In this document: piece after piece, positions 17,446-25,520 of the stretch
How positions within the stretch are numbered: the first letter of the stretch is position 1
Layout: the number at the start of each line of letters is the position of its first letter
Source of the DNA: a bacterium
GTDB lineage: Bacteria > Desulfobacterota > DSWW01
Direction of reading: 5' to 3'
Assembly (NCBI GenBank): GCA_028277985.1
Contig: JANQFG010000275.1
Span: 1 to 43,905 of the forward strand
DNA: 43,905 nucleotides
The notes under the pieces: generated by a model
Database searches by the model: none
What the model was told of the DNA's origin: nothing
Seen by the model: the letters and a program-made list of their open reading frames with translations, nothing else
Translations under genes and position numbers: made by a program

Positions 17446-18386
17446 CAGCTAGAACCCGTCCAAAACTCATTCAAGGAAAACAGTTGCCGCACACCGACCG
17501 CTTCGAGGTAGTCCATGTGATCACGAGGTGTTGCGACGTACTTTGTGAAATACGCTTTCCATTCGGCATCGTCGCCCTGCGCAGCCATGAACGATGCTCT
17601 GACGTATTCATTCAGGTGCTTTTCATCTTCCACGTAGGAACCCTGACACGAATAGGGATGTGCTCCGAAGGGAGCAGGAACAACCATGTCGGCCGCATAT
17701 TTCGTCTTGAAAGGATCGCGACGGGTCTCTTCGGGTGATACGATCTTTTCCACGGTCGTGATAGTGAAATCTGCGGCTTTGTGAACCAGTTCATCGGCGA
17801 AGGCGTTGCCGACATATTGCACGTTACCGAAAGGATCGGACTGCGAAGCATGCAGGATGGCCACGTCGATCTTCATGGAAGGCACGGCCAGCATCTTCTC
17901 GCCGCAAACCGGGTCGACGAATTCCCTGAGTTCCGGATTCAGTTTGGGGAGATCGGTTCCCAAGCCTCCTCTCACGGGAAAGAAAGGGATGCCTGCCGCC
18001 GACGCGTGAAAGAGTGCCATCACAATGATTTCATCGCATTCCCATATTTCGATCTCACCCTTCTCCGCGGCCTGTTTGAAGAACATTCCTATCGGAGCGA
18101 CCGATTCTGCGCCCACGTAAGCCGATACCAAACGACGGACACATCCGGCCCCGACCAGGAGATCCACGTCGAGTGCGGAAGACATGCTTCCAATGACGGT
18201 CAACCCCTTCGCCCCGCGTTTGGCCAGCCCTCGAAGAATGGCCATCGGATGCTGAGTGGTAATGAAGCCGCCGATGGCGATCGTCATGCCGTCCTGGATG
18301 CGATCGATAGCCGTTCGTTCGTCCGCAACTACTTCATCACGTATCAAGGTTCCCTCTTCCGGTATGATCGGATCTTTGTTCCCCAT
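17445..18386 (-). CDS. CoA-transferase superfamily protein, subunit A (GctA/IpdA-like)
   Basis: A 313-residue partner of the preceding B subunit. The N-terminal DGMTIAIGGFITTQHPMA motif is the CoA-binding glycine loop of the class I family; LLVGAGCVRRLVSAYVG, a GIPFFPVRGGLGTDL stretch and ILHASQSDPFGNVQY follow. The A and B genes form an operon; upstream on the same strand are a hairpin and an 83-bp repeat rather than a clear promoter. The start at 18386 has only a weak purine-rich site. The substrate cannot be stated. CaiB/BaiF upstream on the same strand suggests a common acyl-CoA pathway. Confidence 0.88.
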   Translation of the reverse strand: MGNKDPIIPEEGTLIRDEVVADERTAIDRIQDGMTIAIGGFITTQHPMAILRGLAKRGAKGLTVIGSMSSALDVDLLVGAGCVRRLVSAYVGAESVAPIGMFFKQAAEKGEIEIWECDEIIVMALFHASAAGIPFFPVRGGLGTDLPKLNPELREFVDPVCGEKMLAVPSMKIDVAILHASQSDPFGNVQYVGNAFADELVHKAADFTITTVEKIVSPEETRRDPFKTKYAADMVVPAPFGAHPYSCQGSYVEDEKHLNEYVRASFMAAQGDDAEWKAYFTKYVATPRDHMDYLEAVGVRQLFSLNEFWTGSS

Positions 18387-18499
18387 GCGGTTCGATATGC
18401 TCTTGCTTTATCACTTTTCTGAAGAAGCTTGCAACGACGTCCCTGGTCGGATGAACGAAAGGACAGTGGGATGAGACCCCAGGACCACAGAAAAGAGTT

Positions 18500-18528
18500 G
18501 AGGCGCGCACATGCCATGTACGCGCCTC
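18500..18528 (-). terminator. Strong palindrome, probable intrinsic terminator on the minus strand
   Basis: GAGGCGCG (18500-18507) and CGCGCCTC (18521-18528) pair, and the ACATG/CATGT between them continues the stem with one mismatch, giving an almost perfect 29-base palindrome. On the minus strand it is followed by AACTCTTTTCT. It lies about 12 bases downstream (minus sense) of repeat copy 1, as the hairpin at 30222-30256 does for copy 2. Confidence 0.5.
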
Positions 18529-18540
18529 CACGGCAAAACG

Positions 18541-18623
18541 ATTGGCGTCCCCGAGGGGAAGCGCAGGGTATCATGGTTGCTGATGCGCCCTGGTCTTGTC
18601 CCGTAAAGACCTGGATTCACAAG
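18541..18623 (-). repeat. 83-bp dispersed intergenic element, copy 1
   Basis: The first 37 bases are identical to copy 2 at 30270 and most of the remaining 46 match. Within it GCGCA and TGCGC can pair around an 18-base interval with ATCA/TGAT inside, next to a CCCC/GGGG pair. Both copies lie about 155 bp upstream of a minus-strand start codon and just after the 3' end of a minus-strand gene or pseudogene, and both are followed by a GC-rich hairpin with T-rich flank. Function unknown: an RNA leader element, a terminator-associated repeat or a small mobile repeat are possible. Confidence 0.7.
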
Positions 18624-18686
18624 ATATCTGTTCTTCGTGATAAGACGAAATAATGAAATGATCATCGCGGAATCGAATGCGACGTA

Positions 18687-18857
18687 TCAGGCATCGACCA
18701 GCGTTGGCACCACACCCCGAGGGTTGATCCGCATGTATTCGGGATTCAGATCCTCTTCCCGCATGAGGTTGAGCTGGTAGCCGGTCCACCTGACTCCCTC
18801 TTCCTTCGAAGTCATACGCACTATCTGCGAGCAAAGTGAGGGGTCGAAGTGTTACAG
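18687..18857 (-). pseudogene. Fragment of a glutathione S-transferase N-terminal domain
   Basis: The minus-strand frame reads HFDPSLCSQIVRMTSKEEGV and later LNPEYMRINPRGVVPTLVDA before a TGA, which is the beta-alpha-beta thioredoxin fold of GSTs with the cis-Pro VVPTLV motif. The frame begins L-stop-H-F where homologues have L-Y-H-F, so a nonsense codon (TAA at 18854-18852) probably replaced the Tyr codon. Everything after the cis-Pro strand is missing. An intact but different GST-like gene lies at 28128-29192. The rest of 18387-18956 holds the repeat and hairpin described separately and no other gene. Confidence 0.65.
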
Positions 18858-18956
18858 GACCACCTGGCGATCTGCTGCCAATTTCGTTCCGTCGGGTCGG
18901 TCGAGCGATGGTGCTGGAAGCCGATCCTGCAAAGAGGTACGCATCCGCTTCCTCTT

Positions 18957-20153
18957 TCAAATGACCCCCTTTCGTTTGAGGTCATCCAGAGTTGCCGTGC
19001 TGTATCCCAGGAGATCTTGATAGATTTCATCATTGTGCTCACCCACTCTGGGTGCGCGCTCTGTTATGCAGCCGGGGGTTTTCGAGAGCCTCGCCGGAAT
19101 ACCGCTAGTGGGCATTCTTTCAAGACCAGGTTCCTCCAAATCCAGATATTCGATCATCTTTTCTGAATCGATGTGTGGATCACCCAGCACTTCATCCAAG
19201 CCGCGCAAAGGACCGCACGGGATCCTTGCCTCTTCCAGCTTTTCCAGTACTTCGGCGACGGTGTGCCCGGCTGCCCAGTCGGCAATCAACGGGTCAATGC
19301 GATCCCGGTTCTCATATCGCATAAAATCAGTCTGTAGATCCGGGTCGTCAATCAGCTCCTCGTGTCCGATCATTCGTGCCAGACGACGCCACAGCGAGTT
19401 CATGATAGTAGCAATAAACACATAGCCGTCTTTACATCGGTACAGATCCGTGGGGCCCACATATGCGCTCCGGTTTCCAATGATGGGCCGGAGTTTCCCC
19501 AGGACTTCGGCTTCTGCAATAAAGGGAGCGGTATAAGTGAGGGCTGTTTGTAAGAGGGCCAGATCCACGAACTGCCCCTCACCCGTCTGGTCCCGGTGCC
19601 GCAGAGCGACAAGGGTGCCAAAGGCAGCGATCGCACCGGTTCCGTGGTCCACAGGATTGATGAACGCCCGCACCGGCGGTTTGTCCGGGAATCCACCGAT
19701 TTTCATGGCGCCGGACATGGCCTGGGCGATGAAATCGAAGCCCGTCCTGTTGGCGTAGGGACCGGTGCTTCCGAAACAGGAAATGGCTGTGACGATGATC
19801 CCCGGACTGAGCCTTGCCAGGTCTTCATAGATCAAACCCGCACGCCTGGCAGCTTCGGGTGAGAAGCTATGGATGAGAACATCACTTCGCTTGACCAGAT
19901 CCGCCAATACCTTGTGCCCGTGATCGTTTTCAAAGAGATTTAAGGTGATTCCCTTTTTGTTTCGGGCGTAGCTCGGGTAGAAGAGATTTTCGCCGTTCGA
20001 TCCGGTCAAACCTGCTGTTCGATCTTCTTCTCCGCCAGGGCGATCGATACGGATCACTTCCGCCCCCATATCCGCCAGCAACATGCCGCAGTATGGACCT
20101 GCGATGAACCTGCCGAAGTCGAGAACCCTCACGTCCTCTAGGACTCTCTTCAT
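18957..20153 (-). CDS. CaiB/BaiF family III CoA-transferase
   Basis: A 398-residue family III CoA-transferase that would move CoA between carboxylic acids through a mixed anhydride on an aspartate. The N-terminus has VRVLDFGRFIAGPYCGMLLADMGAEVIRID, here cited as its start VRVLDFGRFIAGP; the likely catalytic Asp is in INPVDHGTGAIAAFG. The protein has the family's normal length. AGGAGA lies upstream of the ATG at 20153. It is divergent from the TetR operon at 20362 and could share its regulator. Substrate unknown; the neighbouring operon of SDR and flavoprotein genes suggests an acid from the same catabolic route. Confidence 0.93.
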   Translation of the reverse strand: MKRVLEDVRVLDFGRFIAGPYCGMLLADMGAEVIRIDRPGGEEDRTAGLTGSNGENLFYPSYARNKKGITLNLFENDHGHKVLADLVKRSDVLIHSFSPEAARRAGLIYEDLARLSPGIIVTAISCFGSTGPYANRTGFDFIAQAMSGAMKIGGFPDKPPVRAFINPVDHGTGAIAAFGTLVALRHRDQTGEGQFVDLALLQTALTYTAPFIAEAEVLGKLRPIIGNRSAYVGPTDLYRCKDGYVFIATIMNSLWRRLARMIGHEELIDDPDLQTDFMRYENRDRIDPLIADWAAGHTVAEVLEKLEEARIPCGPLRGLDEVLGDPHIDSEKMIEYLDLEEPGLERMPTSGIPARLSKTPGCITERAPRVGEHNDEIYQDLLGYSTATLDDLKRKGVI

Positions 20154-20284
20154 GGATGTCTCCTACTTGCTATGCCGCTGTTGAAATAGAGTAAGGCAGA
20201 ACTCGGAGAAGCAGAATACATTTGCTTCTTTCTCCATGTTATACAAAATACACTGTCTTGTTGAAAAATAGGTAGAAAAATATC

Positions 20285-20332
20285 TTGACAGATCCGGCGT
20301 CATGTTAGAGTATAAGTAAACGCTCACTTATA
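20285..20332 (+). promoter_or_regulatory. Promoter with TetR-type palindromic operator
   Basis: TATAAGT (20311-20317) and ACTTATA (20326-20332) form a perfect inverted repeat around AAACGCTC, typical of a TetR-family operator, 30 bp before the TetR gene at 20362. TTGACA at 20285-20290 can serve as -35, and the palindrome overlaps the -10 region. In the opposite direction GTATAAC near 20240 may be the -10 of the CaiB gene. The position predicts autoregulation by the TetR protein. Confidence 0.6.
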
Positions 20333-20361
20333 AACTAATTGATCGTAATGAAAGAGTCAAG

Positions 20362-21066
20362 ATGAACAGAAAGAAAAAGATGAAAGGATACAAACGAAGG
20401 CAGGCAATTCTTGAGGCCTCGCGCCCGCTTTTTGCCCGAAACGGGTTCCGGGGAACCTCTGTCAGGGATATCGCAAGAGCGGCGAACGTTTCAGAAGCTT
20501 TGTTATATCAACACTTTGCAAGCAAAGAAGAGCTCTATGAAGAGGTGATGGACTACACCGGAAAAGTATCGGCCACGGGGATCGAAAAGCTGCATGATCT
20601 TCTAGAGCCAGGGACCGATGCGCTGGTCACGAGCATATACCTTCTTGTCAGGTTGATCTTGCTAGAGATGCCCCGGTTGCAGGAGGAGCAGCACTGGCAC
20701 GAAAGGATCTTGTATCGAAGCCTGCTGGGAGACACAAAATACGCCCGAACGCATTTCAACAGGCTTCGGGGGATTCTGGAAGAAGGGATAAGCATGTGCC
20801 TCGACTCGGCGGCCGGGGCAGGAGATCTGGAGCACGGTCCGATCGGGAATCTCAACAGGATGTGGTTCGTGCACCACCTGGCCATGGCCCTGAACCTGTG
20901 CCACCTCTCAGATGAGCCGGCTTTCGAATACGAAGGCTCCAGGGAAGAGCTTGTCGACCAGGTGGTCCTGTTCTGCCTGAAAGGGATAGGGATGACCCCA
21001 TCGGCTATCGAACGAGCCTTTCGGCCCGACAGGCTCCGAGAGATGTTCGGGCGTCTTTATGCATGA
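20362..21066 (+). CDS. TetR/AcrR-family regulator
   Basis: A 234-residue regulator. The DNA-binding domain is near the N-terminus: RRQAILEASRPLFARNGFRG, then VRDIARAANVSEALLYQHF. The ligand domain has no recognisable subfamily motif. It is the first gene of a plus-strand operon that runs to the GST at 29192, with small gaps up to the SDR. The palindrome at 20311-20332 is its likely operator and could also influence the divergent CaiB gene. The start ATG at 20362 has only a weak AAAGAG upstream; ATG at 20380 is an alternative. Confidence 0.92.
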   Translation: MNRKKKMKGYKRRQAILEASRPLFARNGFRGTSVRDIARAANVSEALLYQHFASKEELYEEVMDYTGKVSATGIEKLHDLLEPGTDALVTSIYLLVRLILLEMPRLQEEQHWHERILYRSLLGDTKYARTHFNRLRGILEEGISMCLDSAAGAGDLEHGPIGNLNRMWFVHHLAMALNLCHLSDEPAFEYEGSREELVDQVVLFCLKGIGMTPSAIERAFRPDRLREMFGRLYA

Positions 21067-21107
21067 CGGGGCATTCCGCTGAAAGAGACACAAAAGGGAG
21101 AGAAGGT

Positions 21108-22337
21108 ATGGCGGATCTCAAAGTGAAGTATGGTGGAGTCGAGTTCAAGAACCCCATCGTGGCAGCGGCTGGTCCGTTGGGCAGGACGTTTGAAGCCCTC
21201 AAGAGGAGCATCGAGGCGGGTTGTGGAGGGGTGACCCTCAAGTCCAGCAATGCGGAAGTCAAGGAGGAAGTCTCGCCCAAACCGGGCGCTCATGTATATC
21301 CACGCCCGGCGCATACGTTCCTCAAGAAATATGGTCTCGCCAACATGATGATCAACTGGGAGGGCGTACCGGTCGACTTCACCGCGATGGAGGAAAAGAG
21401 ACTGATCGAGAAGATCAAGCCGATCGCCAGTGACCATGGGTGCAGAATCATCGCCAACGTGCACCCCGATCCGATGCATTTCGCGGACATGGATGCATTG
21501 AGGAGGGATATAGAGACACTGCAGTCGGCAAAGCCGGACCTGATTGAATTTTGCACCTGCCCGTACCATCTCCCGCACGAAGTCACCTGTCCGGAAACAG
21601 CCAATTACGACCGGATCAAAGAGGTGCAGGAAAAGGTATATGCCGTTGTGATGGAGGTCGCGGAGGTCCCGGTCATTGCCAAGGCGAACGGACCCGTCTT
21701 CTATAACGCATTGCGGGCTGTCAGGGATGTCGGTGTTGGCTGCTTCCATGTGACCGAGGGGCCGCTGTTCTATGGAACCATTGTGGATATAGACGAGATG
21801 ACCCCGCTCGCGCCCGGACCGGCGGTGATCACATACGGCGCGCACCGGCGGCCGATTATGAACCTGCAGTGCGCACGGACCCGGGACCTGGGTAACGACT
21901 TTGATCTCATGAGCAGCGGAGGTATCTGGTTAGTGAACGACGTCATCGAGAGGCTGATGTGCGGCGCTCAGGTCGTGGGGCTCCACACTGCGGTGCAGTA
22001 TCATGGACAAGAGCTTTTCGCCAAGCTCGTCAAAGGGTTATCAGAATGGCTGGACAAGAAGGGGATGGCTCTCCAGGAAGTGATAGGAAAAGCGGTGCCC
22101 AAGATCGTGAGCCAGGAGGCACACGACGCGTTCATGAGGGAATGTGACCGGAGCGTCAATCAGATCAGACCGTCGATCGACCCGGGACTCTGCAACGGTT
22201 GCGGATTCTGCGCCAACTGTATCCATGGTGCTATCTCCATAGACGACAAGAAAGCCGAAACCAACCTCGATAAGTGTGTAAGGTGTGGCGTGTGCGAATC
22301 GATTTGCCCCGTCGATGCCATCACGCTACAGGTTTGA
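21108..22337 (+). CDS. PreA-like flavoprotein with dihydroorotate dehydrogenase fold and two [4Fe-4S] clusters
   Basis: A 409-residue protein starting at ATG 21108 (AAAGGGAG upstream). The first 340 residues form an FMN-binding TIM barrel of the dihydroorotate/dihydropyrimidine dehydrogenase family, with the starting motif VKYGGVEFKNPIVAAAGPLG and VIAKANGP in the barrel. The C-terminus is a bacterial ferredoxin domain: CNGCGFCANCIHGAI and CVRCGVCESICPVDAI. This layout matches PreA, the catalytic subunit of NAD-dependent dihydropyrimidine dehydrogenase, but no PreT partner is adjacent and the active-site loop reads FCTCPYHLPHE. It may reduce or dehydrogenate a ring C-C bond using ferredoxin; the substrate is unknown. 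Confidence 0.9.
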   Translation: MADLKVKYGGVEFKNPIVAAAGPLGRTFEALKRSIEAGCGGVTLKSSNAEVKEEVSPKPGAHVYPRPAHTFLKKYGLANMMINWEGVPVDFTAMEEKRLIEKIKPIASDHGCRIIANVHPDPMHFADMDALRRDIETLQSAKPDLIEFCTCPYHLPHEVTCPETANYDRIKEVQEKVYAVVMEVAEVPVIAKANGPVFYNALRAVRDVGVGCFHVTEGPLFYGTIVDIDEMTPLAPGPAVITYGAHRRPIMNLQCARTRDLGNDFDLMSSGGIWLVNDVIERLMCGAQVVGLHTAVQYHGQELFAKLVKGLSEWLDKKGMALQEVIGKAVPKIVSQEAHDAFMRECDRSVNQIRPSIDPGLCNGCGFCANCIHGAISIDDKKAETNLDKCVRCGVCESICPVDAITLQV

Positions 22338-22352
22338 CAGGAGGCAGGGATC

Positions 22353-23126
22353 ATGAAGAACGAGCCATCACCTATAGCCTTCCTTACAACCGACGAAGAC
22401 GCAGAGTTGTGGGGTTTCGACATCCTCGAACCTGTAGGGACGCCCATGGCCTGGGTTCACGACTGGAAGAAGGTGATGCCGGGCTTCGATCGTCCCATGC
22501 AAAGCCCCCTGGATCTGGTGGCGATCATGGAGGGAATGCAAGGCGATCTCTCCAGACTCGAGGTGGGTGATCTGCTAGCGGCCCTCTGCTTCTTCTACAG
22601 GGCGGACACGTTCGAATTACTGGACGACTTTGAACTGGCCGTAGGCAGGGAGACGGTCATGCAGGTCCTTCGGGAGCGTGGCATCAAGGCAGGCAGTCGC
22701 GGATGGACGAGCAGCCAGCACATGTATGGAAAACCCCTCCCGCTCGACAAGGTTGCCCTCTATCAGGACACCGTTCATATGCTGTTCGGCCCCAACATGC
22801 AGCCCAACACTTGGTTCGACGACGAAAAGGTCGTCTGCTCACGCACGGACTGCACCTTCAGCCCTCCATCGGACATGAGGGAGAAAGGGGAGTTGTGTAG
22901 GACCCTGTGCGGGGGCATGACGGACGCATACATGCAATGCGAACCGGACCTACTCACTGCAAGGTTGGTGGACATCGGTGAGGAAGGAAAGACGACCCGA
23001 TGCCTGCATGTCTGGACATACACGCCTGATGTGTTCGATAAGCTGCCGGAGAATTGCAGGGCCAACATACCGGAGACGACGAGGAAGATATTGGGAGAGA
23101 GAGGGGCGAAGGGCCTGCAAGTATGA
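22353..23126 (+). CDS. Cys-rich protein of unknown function (possibly ATC-hydrolase-like)
   Basis: A 257-residue soluble protein with no signal peptide. The second half holds a run of conserved-looking cysteines: VCSRTDCTF, ELCRTLCGGMTDAYMQCEP and KTTRCLHVW. The spacing of Cys, the acidic residues and the final hydrophobic strand remind me of the L-2-amino-thiazoline-4-carboxylic acid hydrolase-type domain, but this is a weak, by-eye resemblance. It lies 15 bp after the PreA-like gene and 40 bp before the DUF1329 gene, so it probably works with the flavoprotein, for example as a small-molecule or metal-binding partner. Confidence 0.75.
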   Translation: MKNEPSPIAFLTTDEDAELWGFDILEPVGTPMAWVHDWKKVMPGFDRPMQSPLDLVAIMEGMQGDLSRLEVGDLLAALCFFYRADTFELLDDFELAVGRETVMQVLRERGIKAGSRGWTSSQHMYGKPLPLDKVALYQDTVHMLFGPNMQPNTWFDDEKVVCSRTDCTFSPPSDMREKGELCRTLCGGMTDAYMQCEPDLLTARLVDIGEEGKTTRCLHVWTYTPDVFDKLPENCRANIPETTRKILGERGAKGLQV

Positions 23127-23166
23127 AGATCTTGTCGAGTCATCGGACCTTGATGGAGGTGGACGC

Positions 23167-24468
23167 ATGGGAACCTTGAAATCCTTCTCGATATCTATCT
23201 TGCTGACCGGCCTTCTGTTGGGTCCGGGTGCGGATCTGGGGGCTGATGAGCCAACGCTGGAGATCATCGATAAGACGAACTGGGAAAAGGCCGAGGGGCT
23301 CGTTCCTGACTGTCTACTGGAGTGGGTGAAGGAGGGCGAAATGACCCTCCCGGTAGGTGAGCTCAACTATGACGCGGCGGATTTCTTCCTTTCCCATGCC
23401 ACAGAGAGTTTCACGGCAAATATCGGCAAGTACGAATTGAATGAAGAGGATATCCTCGTCGACAGAGAAACGGGCAGGGCGGCAGAGTCGATCATAGGGT
23501 TTCCCTTCCCCAAGATCGACCCTGACGACCCCAAGGCGGCTATCAAGATCATATACAACAAACAATACGTAACATACATCCTCGGTTTCAAGAAGTTCTC
23601 GACCTTCATCTGGTGGATTGGCCGTAGTTCAGATTTTGAACGGGAGATAGAGGTCCTTTTCCAGGATGCCTATTTCACGGGATTCCCCGGAGCCCGTGAA
23701 TACCCAAATCCAAAGGACGCAGAGCGATACGCCCTGGTCTCGGTTCGAGCCCCCTATGATCTGGCCGGCACGGCTCAGTTGATGTGGCGTTATCTCTCCG
23801 CCAAAGCAGATATGAGTTTTGCCTATGTGCCTGCCATTCGCAGGGTGCGGCGTTTGAGCCCGGCCAACCGTTCCGACGGGTTCGTGGGCTCGGATTTCGC
23901 GGTGGACGACATCCTTGCCTATGATGGAAAGATTCCTCATTTTGAGTGGGAGTTGGTCGAGAAGAGAGAGGCTCTGGTTCCTTTCGCGAGTCCTGGTCCC
24001 GTAAGGGTGGACATAACGGAAAAGGGAGAGTGGGACACGTCAGGCAACGGCCTCTCGATCCGCTATGGCTTTCAAGACGAGCAGTGGCAGGGGGCTCCGT
24101 GGGCCCCGCTCAACCCAATCTATGTAAAGCGTCCCGTTTGGGTCGTCAAGGCAAAGTCCAAAGACCAGTACTACAACTACGGGACCCAGTATGTTTGGGT
24201 CTTCGCAGACAGCTGGGGGCCCGCCTATAAGACGGTCTATGACCGCTCGGACAAGTTCTGGAAGTTCTTGTCCGCCACCACAGCGGGGTACAAGAGCGAC
24301 GACGGCAAGGTGAAGTTCTTGTCCTGGCTGGACCACCTGATCGTCGACTCACGAAGGGATCACGCCACAGTAATTTCCCAGTTGCATCCGGACACGATTC
24401 TCCTGTTCAACGCCGTGCTGAACCTGAACGACTTCTCCCTGGCCGGCTTTCAGAAGTACTGCAAGTAG
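23167..24468 (+). CDS. Exported DUF1329 (outer-membrane lipid-binding type) protein
   Basis: A 433-residue protein with an N-terminal signal peptide (MGTLKSFSISILLTGLLLG, cleavage near GADLGADEP). The body has DUF1329 features: the RRVRRLSPANRSDGFVGSD segment, a DDILAYDGKIPHFEW stretch and a Trp/Tyr-rich C-terminal half. Such proteins resemble LolA/LolB-like lipid carriers of the periplasm or outer membrane and are frequent in operons for breakdown of hydrophobic compounds. I start at ATG 23167, which follows GGAGGTG; the longer open frame from 22978 overlaps the previous gene. It suggests that the pathway's substrate is hydrophobic and must cross the envelope. Confidence 0.88.
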   Translation: MGTLKSFSISILLTGLLLGPGADLGADEPTLEIIDKTNWEKAEGLVPDCLLEWVKEGEMTLPVGELNYDAADFFLSHATESFTANIGKYELNEEDILVDRETGRAAESIIGFPFPKIDPDDPKAAIKIIYNKQYVTYILGFKKFSTFIWWIGRSSDFEREIEVLFQDAYFTGFPGAREYPNPKDAERYALVSVRAPYDLAGTAQLMWRYLSAKADMSFAYVPAIRRVRRLSPANRSDGFVGSDFAVDDILAYDGKIPHFEWELVEKREALVPFASPGPVRVDITEKGEWDTSGNGLSIRYGFQDEQWQGAPWAPLNPIYVKRPVWVVKAKSKDQYYNYGTQYVWVFADSWGPAYKTVYDRSDKFWKFLSATTAGYKSDDGKVKFLSWLDHLIVDSRRDHATVISQLHPDTILLFNAVLNLNDFSLAGFQKYCK

Positions 24469-24569
24469 GGGCGCATCTCATACAACGATCTCTTGAAAGA
24501 GAGCTCCGTACTCAGGGGCCGGGCGGGCGTGTTTGAAATCTGCATCAAACTAGTTGCGAGGAGGCTGAT

Positions 24570-25457
24570 ATGAAGATTGAGCCGATTCAAGAAGAGTACA
24601 GGAAGCTTAAGGGAAAGACGGCGATCATAACCGGAGCCTCTAGGGGCATGGGGCGGGCCGGGGCATTGGTTTTCGGACAACACGGCGCCGACGTGGTGGT
24701 GAACTACAACAGCAACAAAGAGGCGGCCGACCATGTGGTGGCCAGGATCGAAGAGCTGGGTGGGAGAGCCATCGCGGTCAGGGGGGATGTGGGAGACATG
24801 AAGGATCTGCCGGGTCTCGTCGATTCCTGTCTGGACACGTTCGGCAAGATCGACATCCTGTATCACAATGCGGCGATTCATTGGGTCTGCGGGGAGTTGG
24901 ACGATGTCACCGAGGAAGTGTGGGACAAGACCTACGACTGCATCATCAAGGGGCCTTTCTTCCTGACAAAGCTCGTGATCCCCCACATGCAGAAGCAGGG
25001 CGGCGGATCCATTCTATTCACTTCCACGAGTTCCGCCGGTACTGCTACGCCGACCGATCCTCACTACATGACGGCCAAGAACGCGGTAAACGCTTTGTAC
25101 CCCATCCTGGCAGGCTGGCTTGCACCGGAGATCCGCGTGAACTGCGTCGTCCCGGGATTCGTGAAAACAGACATGTTCCGCCACCACTCGCCCGACATGT
25201 GGAAGGCGCTCGCCTCTATGGTACCAATGAACCGGATGGCGACTCCGATGGACGTGGCCCACGCAGCGCTCTATCTGGTCTCGCCGGAGGCGGCTTACCT
25301 CACCGGTGTGAGCCTGCCTGTCGACGGCGGCAGAATGTCGGCCGTTCCGAGACGCAACCTCCTGCCGGGCCTTCTGGCGATGAAACCCGGCTTGGGGCAG
25401 TTCGACAAGGAGGACTACGGTGAAGACGAGATCCAAGAGATGGATGTTGGCATCTAG
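24570..25457 (+). CDS. Short-chain dehydrogenase/reductase (SDR), copy 2
   Basis: A 295-residue SDR nearly identical to the one at 5309-6196 (about 88%). It retains TGASRGMG (21-28), the Ser run TSTSS and Tyr166-x3-Lys170, so both copies should be active. Differences cluster at residues 58-78, 108-112 and in the C-terminal 45 residues, which often contribute to substrate binding in this family. GAGGAGG precedes the ATG. It is followed by copy 2 of the M24-like gene, as in the left operon. The gap of 101 bp before it is the largest within this operon and could hold an internal promoter. Confidence 0.92.
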   Translation: MKIEPIQEEYRKLKGKTAIITGASRGMGRAGALVFGQHGADVVVNYNSNKEAADHVVARIEELGGRAIAVRGDVGDMKDLPGLVDSCLDTFGKIDILYHNAAIHWVCGELDDVTEEVWDKTYDCIIKGPFFLTKLVIPHMQKQGGGSILFTSTSSAGTATPTDPHYMTAKNAVNALYPILAGWLAPEIRVNCVVPGFVKTDMFRHHSPDMWKALASMVPMNRMATPMDVAHAALYLVSPEAAYLTGVSLPVDGGRMSAVPRRNLLPGLLAMKPGLGQFDKEDYGEDEIQEMDVGI

Positions 25458-25520
25458 GTAATCCGTCGCAGAGCAATCGAATGCGAAGAAGAACAAGGAA
25501 GACAGAAGGGAGAGAACCCG

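Noticed and set aside
18344..18665. Minus-strand open frames across repeat copy 1 as protein genes
   Set aside because: They overlap the hairpin and start of the CoA-transferase gene, lack ribosome binding sites, and conservation with copy 2 is at nucleotide level including third codon positions.
20311..20332. The palindrome as a transposon end or recombination site
   Set aside because: Its size, position over a promoter and location just before a TetR gene fit an operator; no transposase is nearby.
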